Shown: positions 19,158 through 27,179 of the stretch, one piece after another | Layout: every line of letters starts with the position of its first letter | How positions within the stretch are numbered: the first letter of the stretch is position 1 | Origin: Opitutia bacterium | Lineage (GTDB): Bacteria; Verrucomicrobiota; Verrucomicrobiia; Opitutales; Opitutaceae | Direction: 5' to 3' | DNA: 64,000 nucleotides | NCBI GenBank assembly: GCA_947453695.1 | Contig: CANGHW010000015.1 | Coordinates: 1-64,000 of the forward strand | Translations under genes and position numbers: made by a program | Notes under the pieces: model-generated | Database searches by the model: none | What the model was told of the DNA's origin: nothing | What the model saw: the letters and a program-made list of their open reading frames with translations, nothing else

Positions 19158-19532
19158 ATGAAAACCATTCTTCTGCTCACTGCTTCCAACGTCTTCATGA
19201 CCTTCGCGTGGTATGGTCACCTGAAGTTCAAGTTTCTCGAGGGCAAATCGCTCTTCACCGTGATCCTCGTGTCGTGGGCCATCGCGTTCTTCGAATATTG
19301 CCTAATGGTGCCGGCCAATCGCAACGGCTACCTCAGTGGCGAGTTCACTGGCTACCAGCTCAAGATCATCCAGGAGTGCATCACGCTCGCCGTGTTCGTG
19401 GTCTTCGCGTGGCTCGTGCTGAAAGAGAAACTCGCGTGGAACTACGCCGTGAGCTTCGCGTTTATCCTGGCGGCGGTTTATTTCGCGGTGGCGTTCAAAC
19501 CGGCGGCCGCCGGCGCGACGGCCGGCCATTGA
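19158..19532 (+). CDS. DUF486 small membrane protein
   Basis: 124 aa from the ATG at 19158 (MKTILLLTASNVFMTFAWYGHLKF); the ORF-track start is 10 codons earlier and lacks family similarity. Four hydrophobic helices and the AWYGHLKF, FEYCLMVPANRNGY and YQLKIIQECITLAVFVVFAWLVLKE segments match DUF486, related to small DMT-type transporters. The substrate is unknown. It is convergent with the ThuA gene, with only 3 bp between stops. Confidence 0.88.
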   Translation: MKTILLLTASNVFMTFAWYGHLKFKFLEGKSLFTVILVSWAIAFFEYCLMVPANRNGYLSGEFTGYQLKIIQECITLAVFVVFAWLVLKEKLAWNYAVSFAFILAAVYFAVAFKPAAAGATAGH

Positions 19533-19535
19533 TCT

Positions 19536-20459
19536 TCACTTCTTTTTCGGCGCCGGCTTCGGGTCGAGATTCGCCGCGATTTCTGCGTCGCTCACGCTCG
19601 ACACGACGCCGCCGGCCGGCACTTCGACTTTGGCGAGCCAGACGATCGCATTCAGGATGAGTTTGCGCTGATCTTCTTTTTGCCAACTCGCGTGGTGGTG
19701 TCCGCCAGTGAAGCCGAAACCGCGGCTGCCGTTCGCGTTTTCCGTCACCCACATCACATGCTGCGGCGCGCCATTCGCGACGAGTTCGCGGACCGCCGGG
19801 TTGCCTTGATGCGGGCCGTCTTTGCGACTCATTGTGTTCGCGGGTGGCACATCGGTGAGAATCGGCGTCACGCCCTTCATCCCGGGGCGGAAGCGCATAT
19901 TGAAATACCATTCGTCGTTCGTCGTGAACGGCCGCACGCCGCGCGTGACTGCGTGCACCGGTAGCTCCTTGAAATTTCCGTCCCAGTGCGGATTCACCGA
20001 CCAGTGCGTCTCAAAGGCTCCGCCGATCCAGTCGAGAAACTCGTTCTGCCCTTTTTCCTTCGTAGGCTCGACGGCATAGTGGATCGCGCCAAAGCCCGCA
20101 CCACGCTGGATGTGGCGGCCGAGCACCGCGAGCCGCTCGCCGAGGAGTGCGGGGTGTTTCACACCGCCGTCGCTGTAGATCACGATCGCATCGGCGCCGT
20201 CGAGGGCCGCATCATCGTCGACGCGTTGCCCGTCGACCTGTTTCGTCGGCCAACCGCCGTCAAAAACGGTAACCTTTACGCCGGGAAATCCTGTGAGGCA
20301 CTTCTGAAACAACAAACAACCCGCGCGGTGTTCGTGCGCGCCAGGGGGGTGGCTGGGAGTGCCCGCGATGAGGACGATTTTTTTGTCGGCCGCGAACGCG
20401 GTGGCGCAGAAGGAAACGAAAAAGGCCGCGATGAGTGCACCGGTGGGGAGGAGTTTCAT
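19536..20459 (-). CDS. Secreted ThuA-domain protein
   Basis: 307 aa. A signal peptide (LLPTGALIAAFFVSFCATAFA) is followed by a class-I glutamine amidotransferase-like ThuA domain: KIVLIAGTPSHPPGAHEHRAG, ADAIVIYSDGG, GAGFGAIHYAVEP, and the late GRGFGFTGGHHHASWQ-type segment (here SRGFGFTGGHHHASW). ThuA proteins accompany sugar catabolism genes; no catalytic activity is firmly known. It lies 29 bp after a TIM-barrel sugar isomerase gene on the same strand, so the two are probably cotranscribed in carbohydrate use. The last ~25 residues are a Lys/Pro-rich tail. Confidence 0.87.
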   Translation of the reverse strand: MKLLPTGALIAAFFVSFCATAFAADKKIVLIAGTPSHPPGAHEHRAGCLLFQKCLTGFPGVKVTVFDGGWPTKQVDGQRVDDDAALDGADAIVIYSDGGVKHPALLGERLAVLGRHIQRGAGFGAIHYAVEPTKEKGQNEFLDWIGGAFETHWSVNPHWDGNFKELPVHAVTRGVRPFTTNDEWYFNMRFRPGMKGVTPILTDVPPANTMSRKDGPHQGNPAVRELVANGAPQHVMWVTENANGSRGFGFTGGHHHASWQKEDQRKLILNAIVWLAKVEVPAGGVVSSVSDAEIAANLDPKPAPKKK

Positions 20460-20488
20460 CGCGGCCTTTTGGTTGTGCTGCGTAATAA

Positions 20489-21334
20489 TTACTTCAGCGC
20501 CTTGCGCAGGAACTTCAGGCCGTCGACGGCGATGTTGTCGCGCTTCGGCTCGATCTTGCGCCAGATGGCGGCGGCGCGGGCGATCACCTTCACGTCCGTC
20601 GTAAACGATTCGATCACGACGTCGCCCTTGTAGCCGATGGCCTTGAGGGCCTTCACGATTTCCGGCCAGGCGATGTGATCGCCGCCGGGTGTGCCGCGGT
20701 CGCTGCCGCAGGCGTGGAAGTGGCCGAGGAGCTTGCCGACTTTGCGGATGGCGGCGGCCTGGTTCTTCTCCTCGATGTTCATGTGGAACGTGTCGAGGTG
20801 GAGCTTCACGGCCTTGGAGCCGACGGCTTTCACGAGCTTGAGACCCTGGTCGGCGGTATTGAGGAAATCGGTCTCGAAACGATTAAGCGGCTCGATGCAG
20901 ATCTCGACGCCCTTGGCTTCGGCGTGTTTCGCGAGGACCTTGAGGTTCTTCACCACGAGCGCCCACTCGATCTTTTGTTGGGCCGGCTCGACGGCATCGG
21001 CCTTGCCGACGACGGAGTAAACCGGGCCGATCAACTTCGGGCAGCCCATGGCCGCGGCTTGGTCGATGAGGGCGACGCAGTAGTCCATGGCGGCCTTCTG
21101 GTCGGCGTCGGAACCGCGGAAATCGCGGCCCGGGCCCATGCATGCGCAGATGCTGCCGATTGCGAGACCCGCCTTCTCGGCGGCGGCCTTGACCTTGGCC
21201 GGATCGATGTGGCTCGGGTCTTCGACCGGGATTTCAACGGTGTCGAAGCCCCACTTCTTGAATTTCGCGAAGAGCTTGGTGCTCTCAGTCGTGAACGGGG
21301 ACGCGTAGAGGAAGGAATTTAGGCCGATTCTCAT
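20489..21334 (-). CDS. Sugar phosphate isomerase/epimerase (TIM barrel, tagatose/psicose 3-epimerase-like)
   Basis: 281 aa from the ATG at 21334 (MRIGLNSFLYASPFT); the ORF-track start adds 29 residues with no family fit. The metal-binding residues expected for AP-endonuclease-2-type barrels are visible: Glu in CIEPLNRFETDF, Asp/His in KLHLDTFHMNIEE, His in LLGHFHACGSDRGTPGGDHIAW and Glu in VVIESFT. These, especially GTPGGDHIAW, fit D-tagatose/D-psicose 3-epimerase relatives. It is cytosolic and has no signal. It is upstream of the ThuA gene in a probable two-gene operon. The exact sugar is not determined. Confidence 0.87.
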   Translation of the reverse strand: MRIGLNSFLYASPFTTESTKLFAKFKKWGFDTVEIPVEDPSHIDPAKVKAAAEKAGLAIGSICACMGPGRDFRGSDADQKAAMDYCVALIDQAAAMGCPKLIGPVYSVVGKADAVEPAQQKIEWALVVKNLKVLAKHAEAKGVEICIEPLNRFETDFLNTADQGLKLVKAVGSKAVKLHLDTFHMNIEEKNQAAAIRKVGKLLGHFHACGSDRGTPGGDHIAWPEIVKALKAIGYKGDVVIESFTTDVKVIARAAAIWRKIEPKRDNIAVDGLKFLRKALK

Positions 21335-21522
21335 AGGAGGTTGGGGGATGATCTGACGGGAAACGCAAACGCCGAAGCGAGGCACCAAACCACCAGCGTC
21401 TTCCGCGGGCTCAAGCTTCAAACGCGTCCCATGCCAGCAAATCGCATGTGACCGTTCGCCTATTCCTCGCCCTCACTTTTCTTCCAACCCGGGCTTGCTT
21501 CCGGGCGCGGGGATGGTTGACG

Positions 21523-21536
21523 TGTTCAGATATACA
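21523..21536. promoter_or_regulatory. Possible LexA/SOS box upstream of recA
   Basis: TGTTC-AGAT-ATACA lies 63 bp before the recA start, flanked by a TTGACG hexamer. The left half is a perfect TGTTC and the right half differs from GAACA at two positions. A TGTTC-N4-GAACA type LexA motif has been reported for Verrucomicrobia (from memory). A single degenerate site is weak evidence. Confidence 0.35.
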
Positions 21537-21598
21537 CTCCCCCTGCGCTTCATTTTTCTTCAACCCACCACCCTAAACGCTCAAATCACGCTCCTCAC

Positions 21599-22678
21599 AT
21601 GTCCAAAGCCGCTCCCGCCAAAACTGCTCCCACCACCGCCGCTGTCGCCACCGCCGCCGTCGCGCGCGACAAGAACATCGAACTCGCCGTTTCCTCCATC
21701 ACGAAACAGTTCGGCGAGGGCTCGATCATGCGCCTCGGCAGCAACGCCAAGATGAAGGTTGAGGTGCTCTCTACCGGCTCGCTTGCCATCGATCTCGCGC
21801 TCGGGGTCGGCGGTCTACCCAAGGGCCGTATCATCGAAATCTACGGCCCGGAATCCTCGGGTAAGACGACGTTCTGTCTCAGCGTCATCGCCGAAGCGCA
21901 GAAGAAAGGAGGCCTCGCCGCCTTCATCGACGTCGAGCATGCCCTCGATCCGAAATACGCCAAGATCGTCGGCGTGAAGCTCGACGATCTCCTCGTCTCC
22001 CAGCCCGACTCCGGCGAAGACGCGCTCAACATCATGGAGACGCTCATCCGCTCCAACTCGATCGACGTGATCGTCCTCGACTCCGTCGCCGCCCTCATCA
22101 CCAAGGCCGAACTCGACGGCCAGATGGGTGACATGACCATGGGCAGCCAGGCCCGCCTGATGTCGCAGGCCATGCGCCGCCTCACCGCCGTCGTGAGCAA
22201 GACGAACTGCGTGTGTATTTTCACCAATCAGATCCGCGAAAAGATCGGCGTCATGTTCGGCAGCCCCGAGACGACTTCCGGCGGCCGCGCGCTCAAGTTC
22301 TTCGCCTCCGTCCGCATCGACATCCGCCGCAAAGATCAGATCAAGACCCCCGAGGGCAAGGTCATCGGCAACCGCACGAAGATCAAAGTCGTAAAGAACA
22401 AGATCGCGCCTCCGTTCACCGAGGTGGAGTTCGACATCATGTATGATGAAGGCATCTCGAAGACCGGCTCGCTCATCGACCTCGGCATTGAGCACAAAGT
22501 CCTCGAAAAGAAGGGCGCGTGGATCGCCTACGAGGGCGCCCTCGTCGGCCAGGGCCGCGACGCCGCCAAGGCCGCCCTCAAAGAAAAGCCCGAACTCGCC
22601 GAGAAGATCACCAAGGCCGTCCTCGAGAAGGCCCAAGTCGTCGGTGGCACGGATGTGACGGGTCCGGAGACCGAATAA
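21599..22678 (+). CDS. recA: Recombinase RecA
   Basis: 359 aa. RecA forms ATP-dependent filaments on single-stranded DNA, performs strand exchange and triggers LexA cleavage. Walker A is GPESSGKTT, followed by [13 protein letters not shown], the [10 protein letters not shown] Walker B and the loop-1/loop-2 regions ([20 protein letters not shown]-like, [22 protein letters not shown]). An Ala/Thr/Pro-rich 22-residue extension precedes the usual core start. No Shine-Dalgarno motif is visible before the ATG. A possible LexA box lies upstream. The next gene is a separate Sel1 protein 62 bp away. Confidence 0.98.
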   Translation: MSKAAPAKTAPTTAAVATAAVARDKNIELAVSSITKQFGEGSIMRLGSNAKMKVEVLSTGSLAIDLALGVGGLPKGRIIEIYGPESSGKTTFCLSVIAEAQKKGGLAAFIDVEHALDPKYAKIVGVKLDDLLVSQPDSGEDALNIMETLIRSNSIDVIVLDSVAALITKAELDGQMGDMTMGSQARLMSQAMRRLTAVVSKTNCVCIFTNQIREKIGVMFGSPETTSGGRALKFFASVRIDIRRKDQIKTPEGKVIGNRTKIKVVKNKIAPPFTEVEFDIMYDEGISKTGSLIDLGIEHKVLEKKGAWIAYEGALVGQGRDAAKAALKEKPELAEKITKAVLEKAQVVGGTDVTGPETE

Positions 22679-22740
22679 TCCGACAGAAAAGTCGTGCGCG
22701 CGGTCGCACTCGGGGCGGAGACTATTGTCTTTCGTCCCCT

Positions 22741-24003
22741 ATGAAAACCGTCGTTCACCGGGCCGCCCGTTGGCGGCAAACATTCACTGCTGCCCTCGGC
22801 CTCGTGCTGGTGGGCACGCTGGGGACAAGGGTCTGTGAGGTCGTGGCCGCCGAAGCCACGTCCGGCCCCGTTCTCATTTCGCGCACGGGCGGCGGCGGAG
22901 CCGGCTGGTCCAATCTCGCCGAACTCAAATCCGCCGCCGAGAAAGGAAATCCCCGGGCCTGCGCCGAATATGGCGAACTGCTCTTGCACGACGGCGATGC
23001 GCCGAAAGACGTGCCACGCGCGCTGCAACTCCTCGAACAAGCCGCGCGTGCGGCGCAGGCGCAGGCAGCGTTTCGGATCGGGATGCTCCTCGAAGAAGGC
23101 GAGGTCATCGCGCAAGACCGCGCCCGCGCTGTCGCCTACTTGCGCGCGGCCGCGGTCGGCGGCGTTGCCGAGGCGTTTCGCAACGTCGGCGTCGCCTACT
23201 CCACCGGCCGCGGTGTGAAACTCGACTACGCAGAGGCCCTCGCGTGGTTTATACTCGCGGAAAAACATGGCACGGCTGGCACCGTCGCCGCCGATCTCCG
23301 CACATTTCTTACTAAACAGCGCCGCATCGACCCCATCGCCGCCGGCGAACGCCGCGCACCCGAACTGGAGCGTGAGCTTGCGCAGACCGATGTCGTGAAA
23401 GCGCTCCCCTCCCCGGCTCCACTCGCGGCGACAGCCGGCGACAGCGCAAACAGCGCTGAGCCGCCGGTGAAGATCGTCGCCCCCTCCGGCCGCGTGCTTA
23501 CATGGTCTAATCTTGCTGTCCTCCAGCGCGCCGCCGAACAAGGCACTGCGGACGGGCTCGCTGCGCTTGGCCAACTCCAGCTCGAAGGAAAACTTGTCCC
23601 CGAAGATTCACGTGCCGCCGTTGCGACGCTCGAGCGTGGGGCCAAGGCCGGCAGCGCCGACGCCGCGCAACTTCTCGCTGATCTCTACACGAAGGGCACG
23701 AAAATCGGCCGCGATCCCGCCAAAGCGTTTTCCTACACCCTGCAAGCCGCACGCGGCGGCGTGCGCACGGCGATTTTCAACCTCGGCGCATGCTATGCGA
23801 ATGGCACTGGCACCAAGACTAACTACACCGAGTCGCTCGCGTGGCTCATTGTCGCCAAGCACTACAATCTCGATTCCGGCTCACTCGGCCGTATCCGCGA
23901 CTACCTCGCGAAAGCCGATGCGAAACAGATTCCGCTCGCTGAGCGCCGGGCCGCCGAACGCATTAAAGAAATCGACGCCGCGCGAGCAAAGCAGGGTGAC
24001 TGA
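22741..24003 (+). CDS. Secreted Sel1-repeat protein
   Basis: 420 aa from the ATG at 22741 (MKTVVHRAARWRQTFTAALG); the ORF track starts earlier inside recA. A signal peptide (TFTAALGLVLVGTLGTRVCEVVAAEA) precedes two homologous blocks. Each begins with a WSNLA.L..AAE.G segment and contains two to three Sel1 repeats (AFRIGMLLEEGEVIAQDRARAVAYLRAAA, AQLLADLYTKGTKIGRDPAKAFSYTLQAA, IFNLGACYANGTGTKTNYTESLAW). A Pro/Ala linker joins them. Sel1 proteins are protein-interaction scaffolds, here periplasmic. The internal duplication is clear. No partner can be named. Confidence 0.82.
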   Translation: MKTVVHRAARWRQTFTAALGLVLVGTLGTRVCEVVAAEATSGPVLISRTGGGGAGWSNLAELKSAAEKGNPRACAEYGELLLHDGDAPKDVPRALQLLEQAARAAQAQAAFRIGMLLEEGEVIAQDRARAVAYLRAAAVGGVAEAFRNVGVAYSTGRGVKLDYAEALAWFILAEKHGTAGTVAADLRTFLTKQRRIDPIAAGERRAPELERELAQTDVVKALPSPAPLAATAGDSANSAEPPVKIVAPSGRVLTWSNLAVLQRAAEQGTADGLAALGQLQLEGKLVPEDSRAAVATLERGAKAGSADAAQLLADLYTKGTKIGRDPAKAFSYTLQAARGGVRTAIFNLGACYANGTGTKTNYTESLAWLIVAKHYNLDSGSLGRIRDYLAKADAKQIPLAERRAAERIKEIDAARAKQGD

Positions 24004-24055
24004 CAGGTAGTTTCCGCAGTTGCGCCGCCGGCGCGTGCTGGGCGACGCTGCCGGT

Positions 24056-24577
24056 ATGAATTCGTGGCGCGGCGTTTTTTTCATTCTCGGTGGTCTGCTG
24101 GGAATGTTGGGTGTGACGAGTTGCTCCACGACGGTGGATAGCCTTGGTGGCGCGAAGGCAGATCGTGCGGAAATCGAAAACCGCATCGCGTCGATCCGTG
24201 ATTCGATCCGCGCGCGGAAGGCCGAGGGTATTGTGCACTACGGCACGGCCGACTGGAGTTTCACCGGTCCCGACGGTGTGACGTTTAATCGCGCGAGCTA
24301 CCTGGTGCGCGCTGAGGCCTTGTTTGCGCGCGTGCCGGTCATCGAGTCGTTGGAGACGAAGATTGATCGGCTCGTCACGACGGTCACGACCGCCGAGGTT
24401 GAAATCACGCAGACCATGGTGCGGCGCGAAATCGATCCAGCCACGAAGGCGGAGAGCCGCGTGTGGCTGCGTTATCGCGAGCAGCACCTGTGGCTGAAAA
24501 CCGACCGTGGCTGGTGTGTGCAACGTGTCGCGTTTCTCGGCGCGCCGGAGCGCAAGATATTGCCGCCGGGACCGTGA
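24056..24577 (+). CDS. Lipoprotein, SnoaL/DUF4440-like
   Basis: 173 aa from the ATG at 24056 (MNSWRGVFFILGGLLGMLGVTSC). The lipobox VTSC gives a lipidated Cys at about residue 23. The mature part has an N-terminal helix (RAEIENRIASIRDSIRARK) and alternating strands (IVHYGTADWSFTGPDGVTFNRAS, RVWLRYREQHLWLKTDRGWCVQRVAFLG) consistent with an NTF2-like cone fold, though similarity is weak. It is convergent with the DUF3052 gene, with 12 bp between stops. The function is unknown. Confidence 0.68.
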   Translation: MNSWRGVFFILGGLLGMLGVTSCSTTVDSLGGAKADRAEIENRIASIRDSIRARKAEGIVHYGTADWSFTGPDGVTFNRASYLVRAEALFARVPVIESLETKIDRLVTTVTTAEVEITQTMVRREIDPATKAESRVWLRYREQHLWLKTDRGWCVQRVAFLGAPERKILPPGP

Positions 24578-24589
24578 TCGGATTGGCGG

Positions 24590-25234
24590 CTACCGGCGTG
24601 CTGCCAGCGGAATCACGAACTTCAGCGCTGTGTGCGTCGCGGAGAAGCCGCAAACTTTGTTATCTACAAGGCCGGCGGCCTTGCCGGCGCGCATCACGTC
24701 GACGTCCTTTACGCGTGCAGCTTTGCCCTTGAGTGACACGACCCAGATCGCGCCGGTCGGTGCGAGGTGACGTTTCAGCGCCGCGAGCTTCGTGAGTTCC
24801 ACCTCGCTGTCGGCCGGATAGAATATGAAATCGAGTCCGCCGGGCCGCGGTGTGGCTGGGAGCTTTTCGAGCGGGGGCGCCGCCAATCGCGCTGCGGCTT
24901 GCGTGCGAAATTCCGGATCGTGGACGCCGAGAATCGCCGTCCGCGAGTCCGCTTTCAGGCCGAGTTTGTCGATGAGGCTTCTCGGCGAACGAATCTTTAG
25001 CGCCCATTTCTCCGCCGTCGCCGTATCGCCGAGGAGTAGAGTGAGTGAGCCGCCGGCATGCACGACTGTCAGTTCCCCTGAGTCGCCGCTTGCGACATCC
25101 GCGGATTTTACTGTGGCGAGCGGCACCGTGAGCTTGGTGCTGCCCCGAAAGGCCAATGCGCTTGAGTCGAGGTGCGCGGTGCCGGTGAATTCGTCGCGGC
25201 TGAGGCGAAGGGTGCAGCGGAGTTCGAGGCCCAT
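24590..25234 (-). CDS. DUF3052 domain protein
   Basis: 214 aa from the ATG at 25234 (MGLELRCTLRLSRDEFTG). The N-terminal half is a beta-rich domain (FTGTAHLDSSALAFRGSTKLTVPLATVKSAD). The C-terminal half carries the DUF3052 signature: FIFYPADSEVELTKL, GAIWVVSLKGK and the end VDNKVCGFSATHTALKFVIPLA. The family function is unknown. It is the last gene of a minus-strand set after the MarR regulator and the SRPBCC protein, with 28 bp between it and the SRPBCC stop. Confidence 0.83.
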   Translation of the reverse strand: MGLELRCTLRLSRDEFTGTAHLDSSALAFRGSTKLTVPLATVKSADVASGDSGELTVVHAGGSLTLLLGDTATAEKWALKIRSPRSLIDKLGLKADSRTAILGVHDPEFRTQAAARLAAPPLEKLPATPRPGGLDFIFYPADSEVELTKLAALKRHLAPTGAIWVVSLKGKAARVKDVDVMRAGKAAGLVDNKVCGFSATHTALKFVIPLAARR

Positions 25235-25262
25235 GGGCGGAGAGCGTGGAGATTCGTGTGAA

Positions 25263-25781
25263 TTACCGAAAGGTCGGAGCAGGTTCGGCGAACTTTTTCG
25301 CGAGGCCTGCGAGATAGGTCTCAAGAGTGGCGGTGTGACCGAACGCAAAGCGCGCGAGAAACCGGAAGAGAACATTTTTCACAAAACCTTCCTCGGTGAT
25401 GCGCAGCTCCGTGCCGCTCGACGTCGCGCGGAATTCAAAAATCCACCGTCCGCCGTATGGGAGATTTTCGTCGGCGATCTCGACCACGAGGCGGGTGTCG
25501 GCGCGTTCCTCGCGCACGACATAGGTCACGGCGCCGTGGCGCGAGGTTTCGCGATAGCTCACGGCACCCTCGTATGCCGGGAGCAATTCGACCGCGGAAA
25601 TCCCGCGGCGCCAGGTAGGCAGCGTCGCGAAGTCTCGCACGACGGCAAAAACGACTGCGGGCGCTTGGCGAAATGTCGCCGTGCGTGTCGCAACGTGTTC
25701 ACGCGGCAGAAGTGCGCCGATGAGCGCGATCAGGACGACGAGCAGCGCGAACGCACCGCCGGCAAGGAGTAGCCAGTTCAT
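25263..25781 (-). CDS. SRPBCC (polyketide cyclase-like) membrane-anchored protein
   Basis: 172 aa. An N-terminal hydrophobic anchor (WLLLAGGAFALLVVLIALIGALL) is followed by an SRPBCC/START-like domain: ATRTATFRQAPAVVFAVVRDFATLPTWRRG, then strands SYRETSRHGAVTYVVREERADTRLVVEI and GGRWIFEFRATSSGTELRITEEG, and a C-terminal helix. Such domains bind lipids or small hydrophobic ligands. Its ATG overlaps the stop of the MarR-type gene by 4 bp, so the two are translationally coupled. The ligand is unknown. Confidence 0.83.
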   Translation of the reverse strand: MNWLLLAGGAFALLVVLIALIGALLPREHVATRTATFRQAPAVVFAVVRDFATLPTWRRGISAVELLPAYEGAVSYRETSRHGAVTYVVREERADTRLVVEIADENLPYGGRWIFEFRATSSGTELRITEEGFVKNVLFRFLARFAFGHTATLETYLAGLAKKFAEPAPTFR

Positions 25782-26299
25782 GCGGGTTTCCTCGACTTGG
25801 GATACTTTACCTGGAGCTGACGCGCAGCGCGGGCGAGTAGAGCCAAGCCGTGGACCGCGCGAGTGCGCCCGTTCGGAGTGAGCTGCACCAGCAATGCGGT
25901 CATGCGGCCGGGATCGAGGATCGACGTGGTGGCCATCGCCTCTGCGCCGATCGGGGTGAGACGAAGTTCGACTTGGCGGCGATCACGGGGGCGGGCGCGG
26001 CGTGAAAGGTAGCCTCGTTCCCCCAATCGTTGCAGTTGAGCGGAGAGGGCGGGTGCCCCGATTCCGAGGTGCCGAGCGAGCGGACCGGCGAGCATCGGCG
26101 TGTTAGTATCAAGATGGCCGAGGAGAACGATGTCCTTGTCGGTCAGTTTATATCGATTGGTGCGTCCGCGCGGGTGAGTGAGATGGCAGGCGTGGTAAAT
26201 CTGCGGGTAATAGCGGAGCACATCTTGAGTGAGCCGGGAGATCATCGCCCGAGCAGCATACCGGGACCGCGATGCTTCGTCAAAACGAAGCAAATTCAT
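25778..26299 (-). CDS. MarR-family transcriptional regulator
   Basis: 173 aa from 26299; an alternative ATG at 26245 ([21 protein letters not shown]) would give 155 aa and free the palindrome at 26274-26291 as an operator. The winged helix-turn-helix is clear: [71 protein letters not shown]. MarR proteins repress nearby genes and respond to ligands or oxidation. It is divergent from the ABC transporter operon and upstream of the SRPBCC and DUF3052 genes, so it probably controls one or both. The start choice is open. Confidence 0.85.
   Translation of the reverse strand: MNLLRFDEASRSRYAARAMISRLTQDVLRYYPQIYHACHLTHPRGRTNRYKLTDKDIVLLGHLDTNTPMLAGPLARHLGIGAPALSAQLQRLGERGYLSRRARPRDRRQVELRLTPIGAEAMATTSILDPGRMTALLVQLTPNGRTRAVHGLALLARAARQLQVKYPKSRKPA
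26274..26291. promoter_or_regulatory. Palindrome in the marR/ABC divergent region, possible operator
   Basis: GCTTCGT-CAAA-ACGAAGC is a perfect 7-bp inverted repeat. It lies between the alternative MarR start at 26245 and the ABC ATPase start at 26349. If the longer MarR start at 26299 is used it is inside coding sequence, which would weaken the operator idea. Confidence 0.35.
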
Positions 26300-26348
26300 C
26301 GGCGCATTGCGTCGGAGCGGCCAAATCGGTTCGCTGACCTTCTTTCCG

Positions 26349-27104
26349 ATGACCCACTACGCCGCAACTGCCACCGCGAATTCCGCGACCGCCTCCGTGC
26401 GCGAGCCGGTGTTTCATGTGCGTGGTCTCGGACGCGTTTATGGCGAGGGCACCGCGGCGGTCACAGCGCTGCGCGGAGTGGATCTCGATTTCTACGCGAG
26501 TGAGCTGATCGTGCTCCTTGGAGCCTCCGGCAGCGGCAAATCCACGTTGCTCAATCAGCTGGGCGGCCTCGATTCGCCCACGCACGGGACTTTGCTCTAC
26601 CGCGGCTGGAATCTTGGCACGGCTGACGAAGCGGGGCTCACGAATTTCCGCCGCGACGCTGTGGGTTTCGTGTTTCAGGCCTACAATCTCATCCCTAGCC
26701 TCACCGCGCGCGAAAATGTAGCACTCATCACGGAGATCTGCGCCGATCCGATGGCCCCGGAAGAGGCGTTGCAGCTCGTTGGTCTCGGCGAGCGCATGGA
26801 TCACTTCCCCGCTCAACTTTCCGGTGGCGAACAACAACGCGTGGCCATCGCGCGCGCGATCGCGAAGCGCCCCGCCGTGCTCCTTTGCGACGAGCCGACC
26901 GGCGCGCTCGACGTGCGCACGGGCATCACCGTGCTCGAAGCCATCGAACGCATCAACCGCGAGCTCGGCACGCTCGCCGTGATCATCACCCACAACGCGA
27001 TTCTCGCCGACATGGCCGACCGCGTCTTCACGCTCTCCGACGGTCGCGTGGTGAGTGAGCGCACCAACACCCACCGCGGCTCGGCGCGCGACCTTGCCTG
27101 GTAA
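26349..27104 (+). CDS. ABC transporter ATP-binding protein (MacB/LolD type)
   Basis: 251 aa from the ATG at 26349; the earlier ORF start lies in the marR region. Walker A is [11 protein letters not shown], the Q-loop [14 protein letters not shown], the signature [14 protein letters not shown], Walker [13 protein letters not shown] and the H-loop VIITHN. The FVFQ.YNLIP pattern and the C-terminus place it in the MacB/LolD/FtsE group, which pairs with FtsX-like permeases. The permease and a periplasmic adaptor follow directly. It is divergent from the MarR gene, which may regulate it. Confidence 0.92.
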   Translation: MTHYAATATANSATASVREPVFHVRGLGRVYGEGTAAVTALRGVDLDFYASELIVLLGASGSGKSTLLNQLGGLDSPTHGTLLYRGWNLGTADEAGLTNFRRDAVGFVFQAYNLIPSLTARENVALITEICADPMAPEEALQLVGLGERMDHFPAQLSGGEQQRVAIARAIAKRPAVLLCDEPTGALDVRTGITVLEAIERINRELGTLAVIITHNAILADMADRVFTLSDGRVVSERTNTHRGSARDLAW

Positions 27105-27179
27105 GATGAAACCCTCCTTCGCGAGCGTTTTCTTATTCGTAACCGTGAGCGCGAGCGAGTGGATGTGCGCTTGCGCGTT

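Noticed and set aside
26408-26424. TGTTTCATGTGCGTGG as a degenerate parS
   Set aside because: The centre and right half deviate at several positions.
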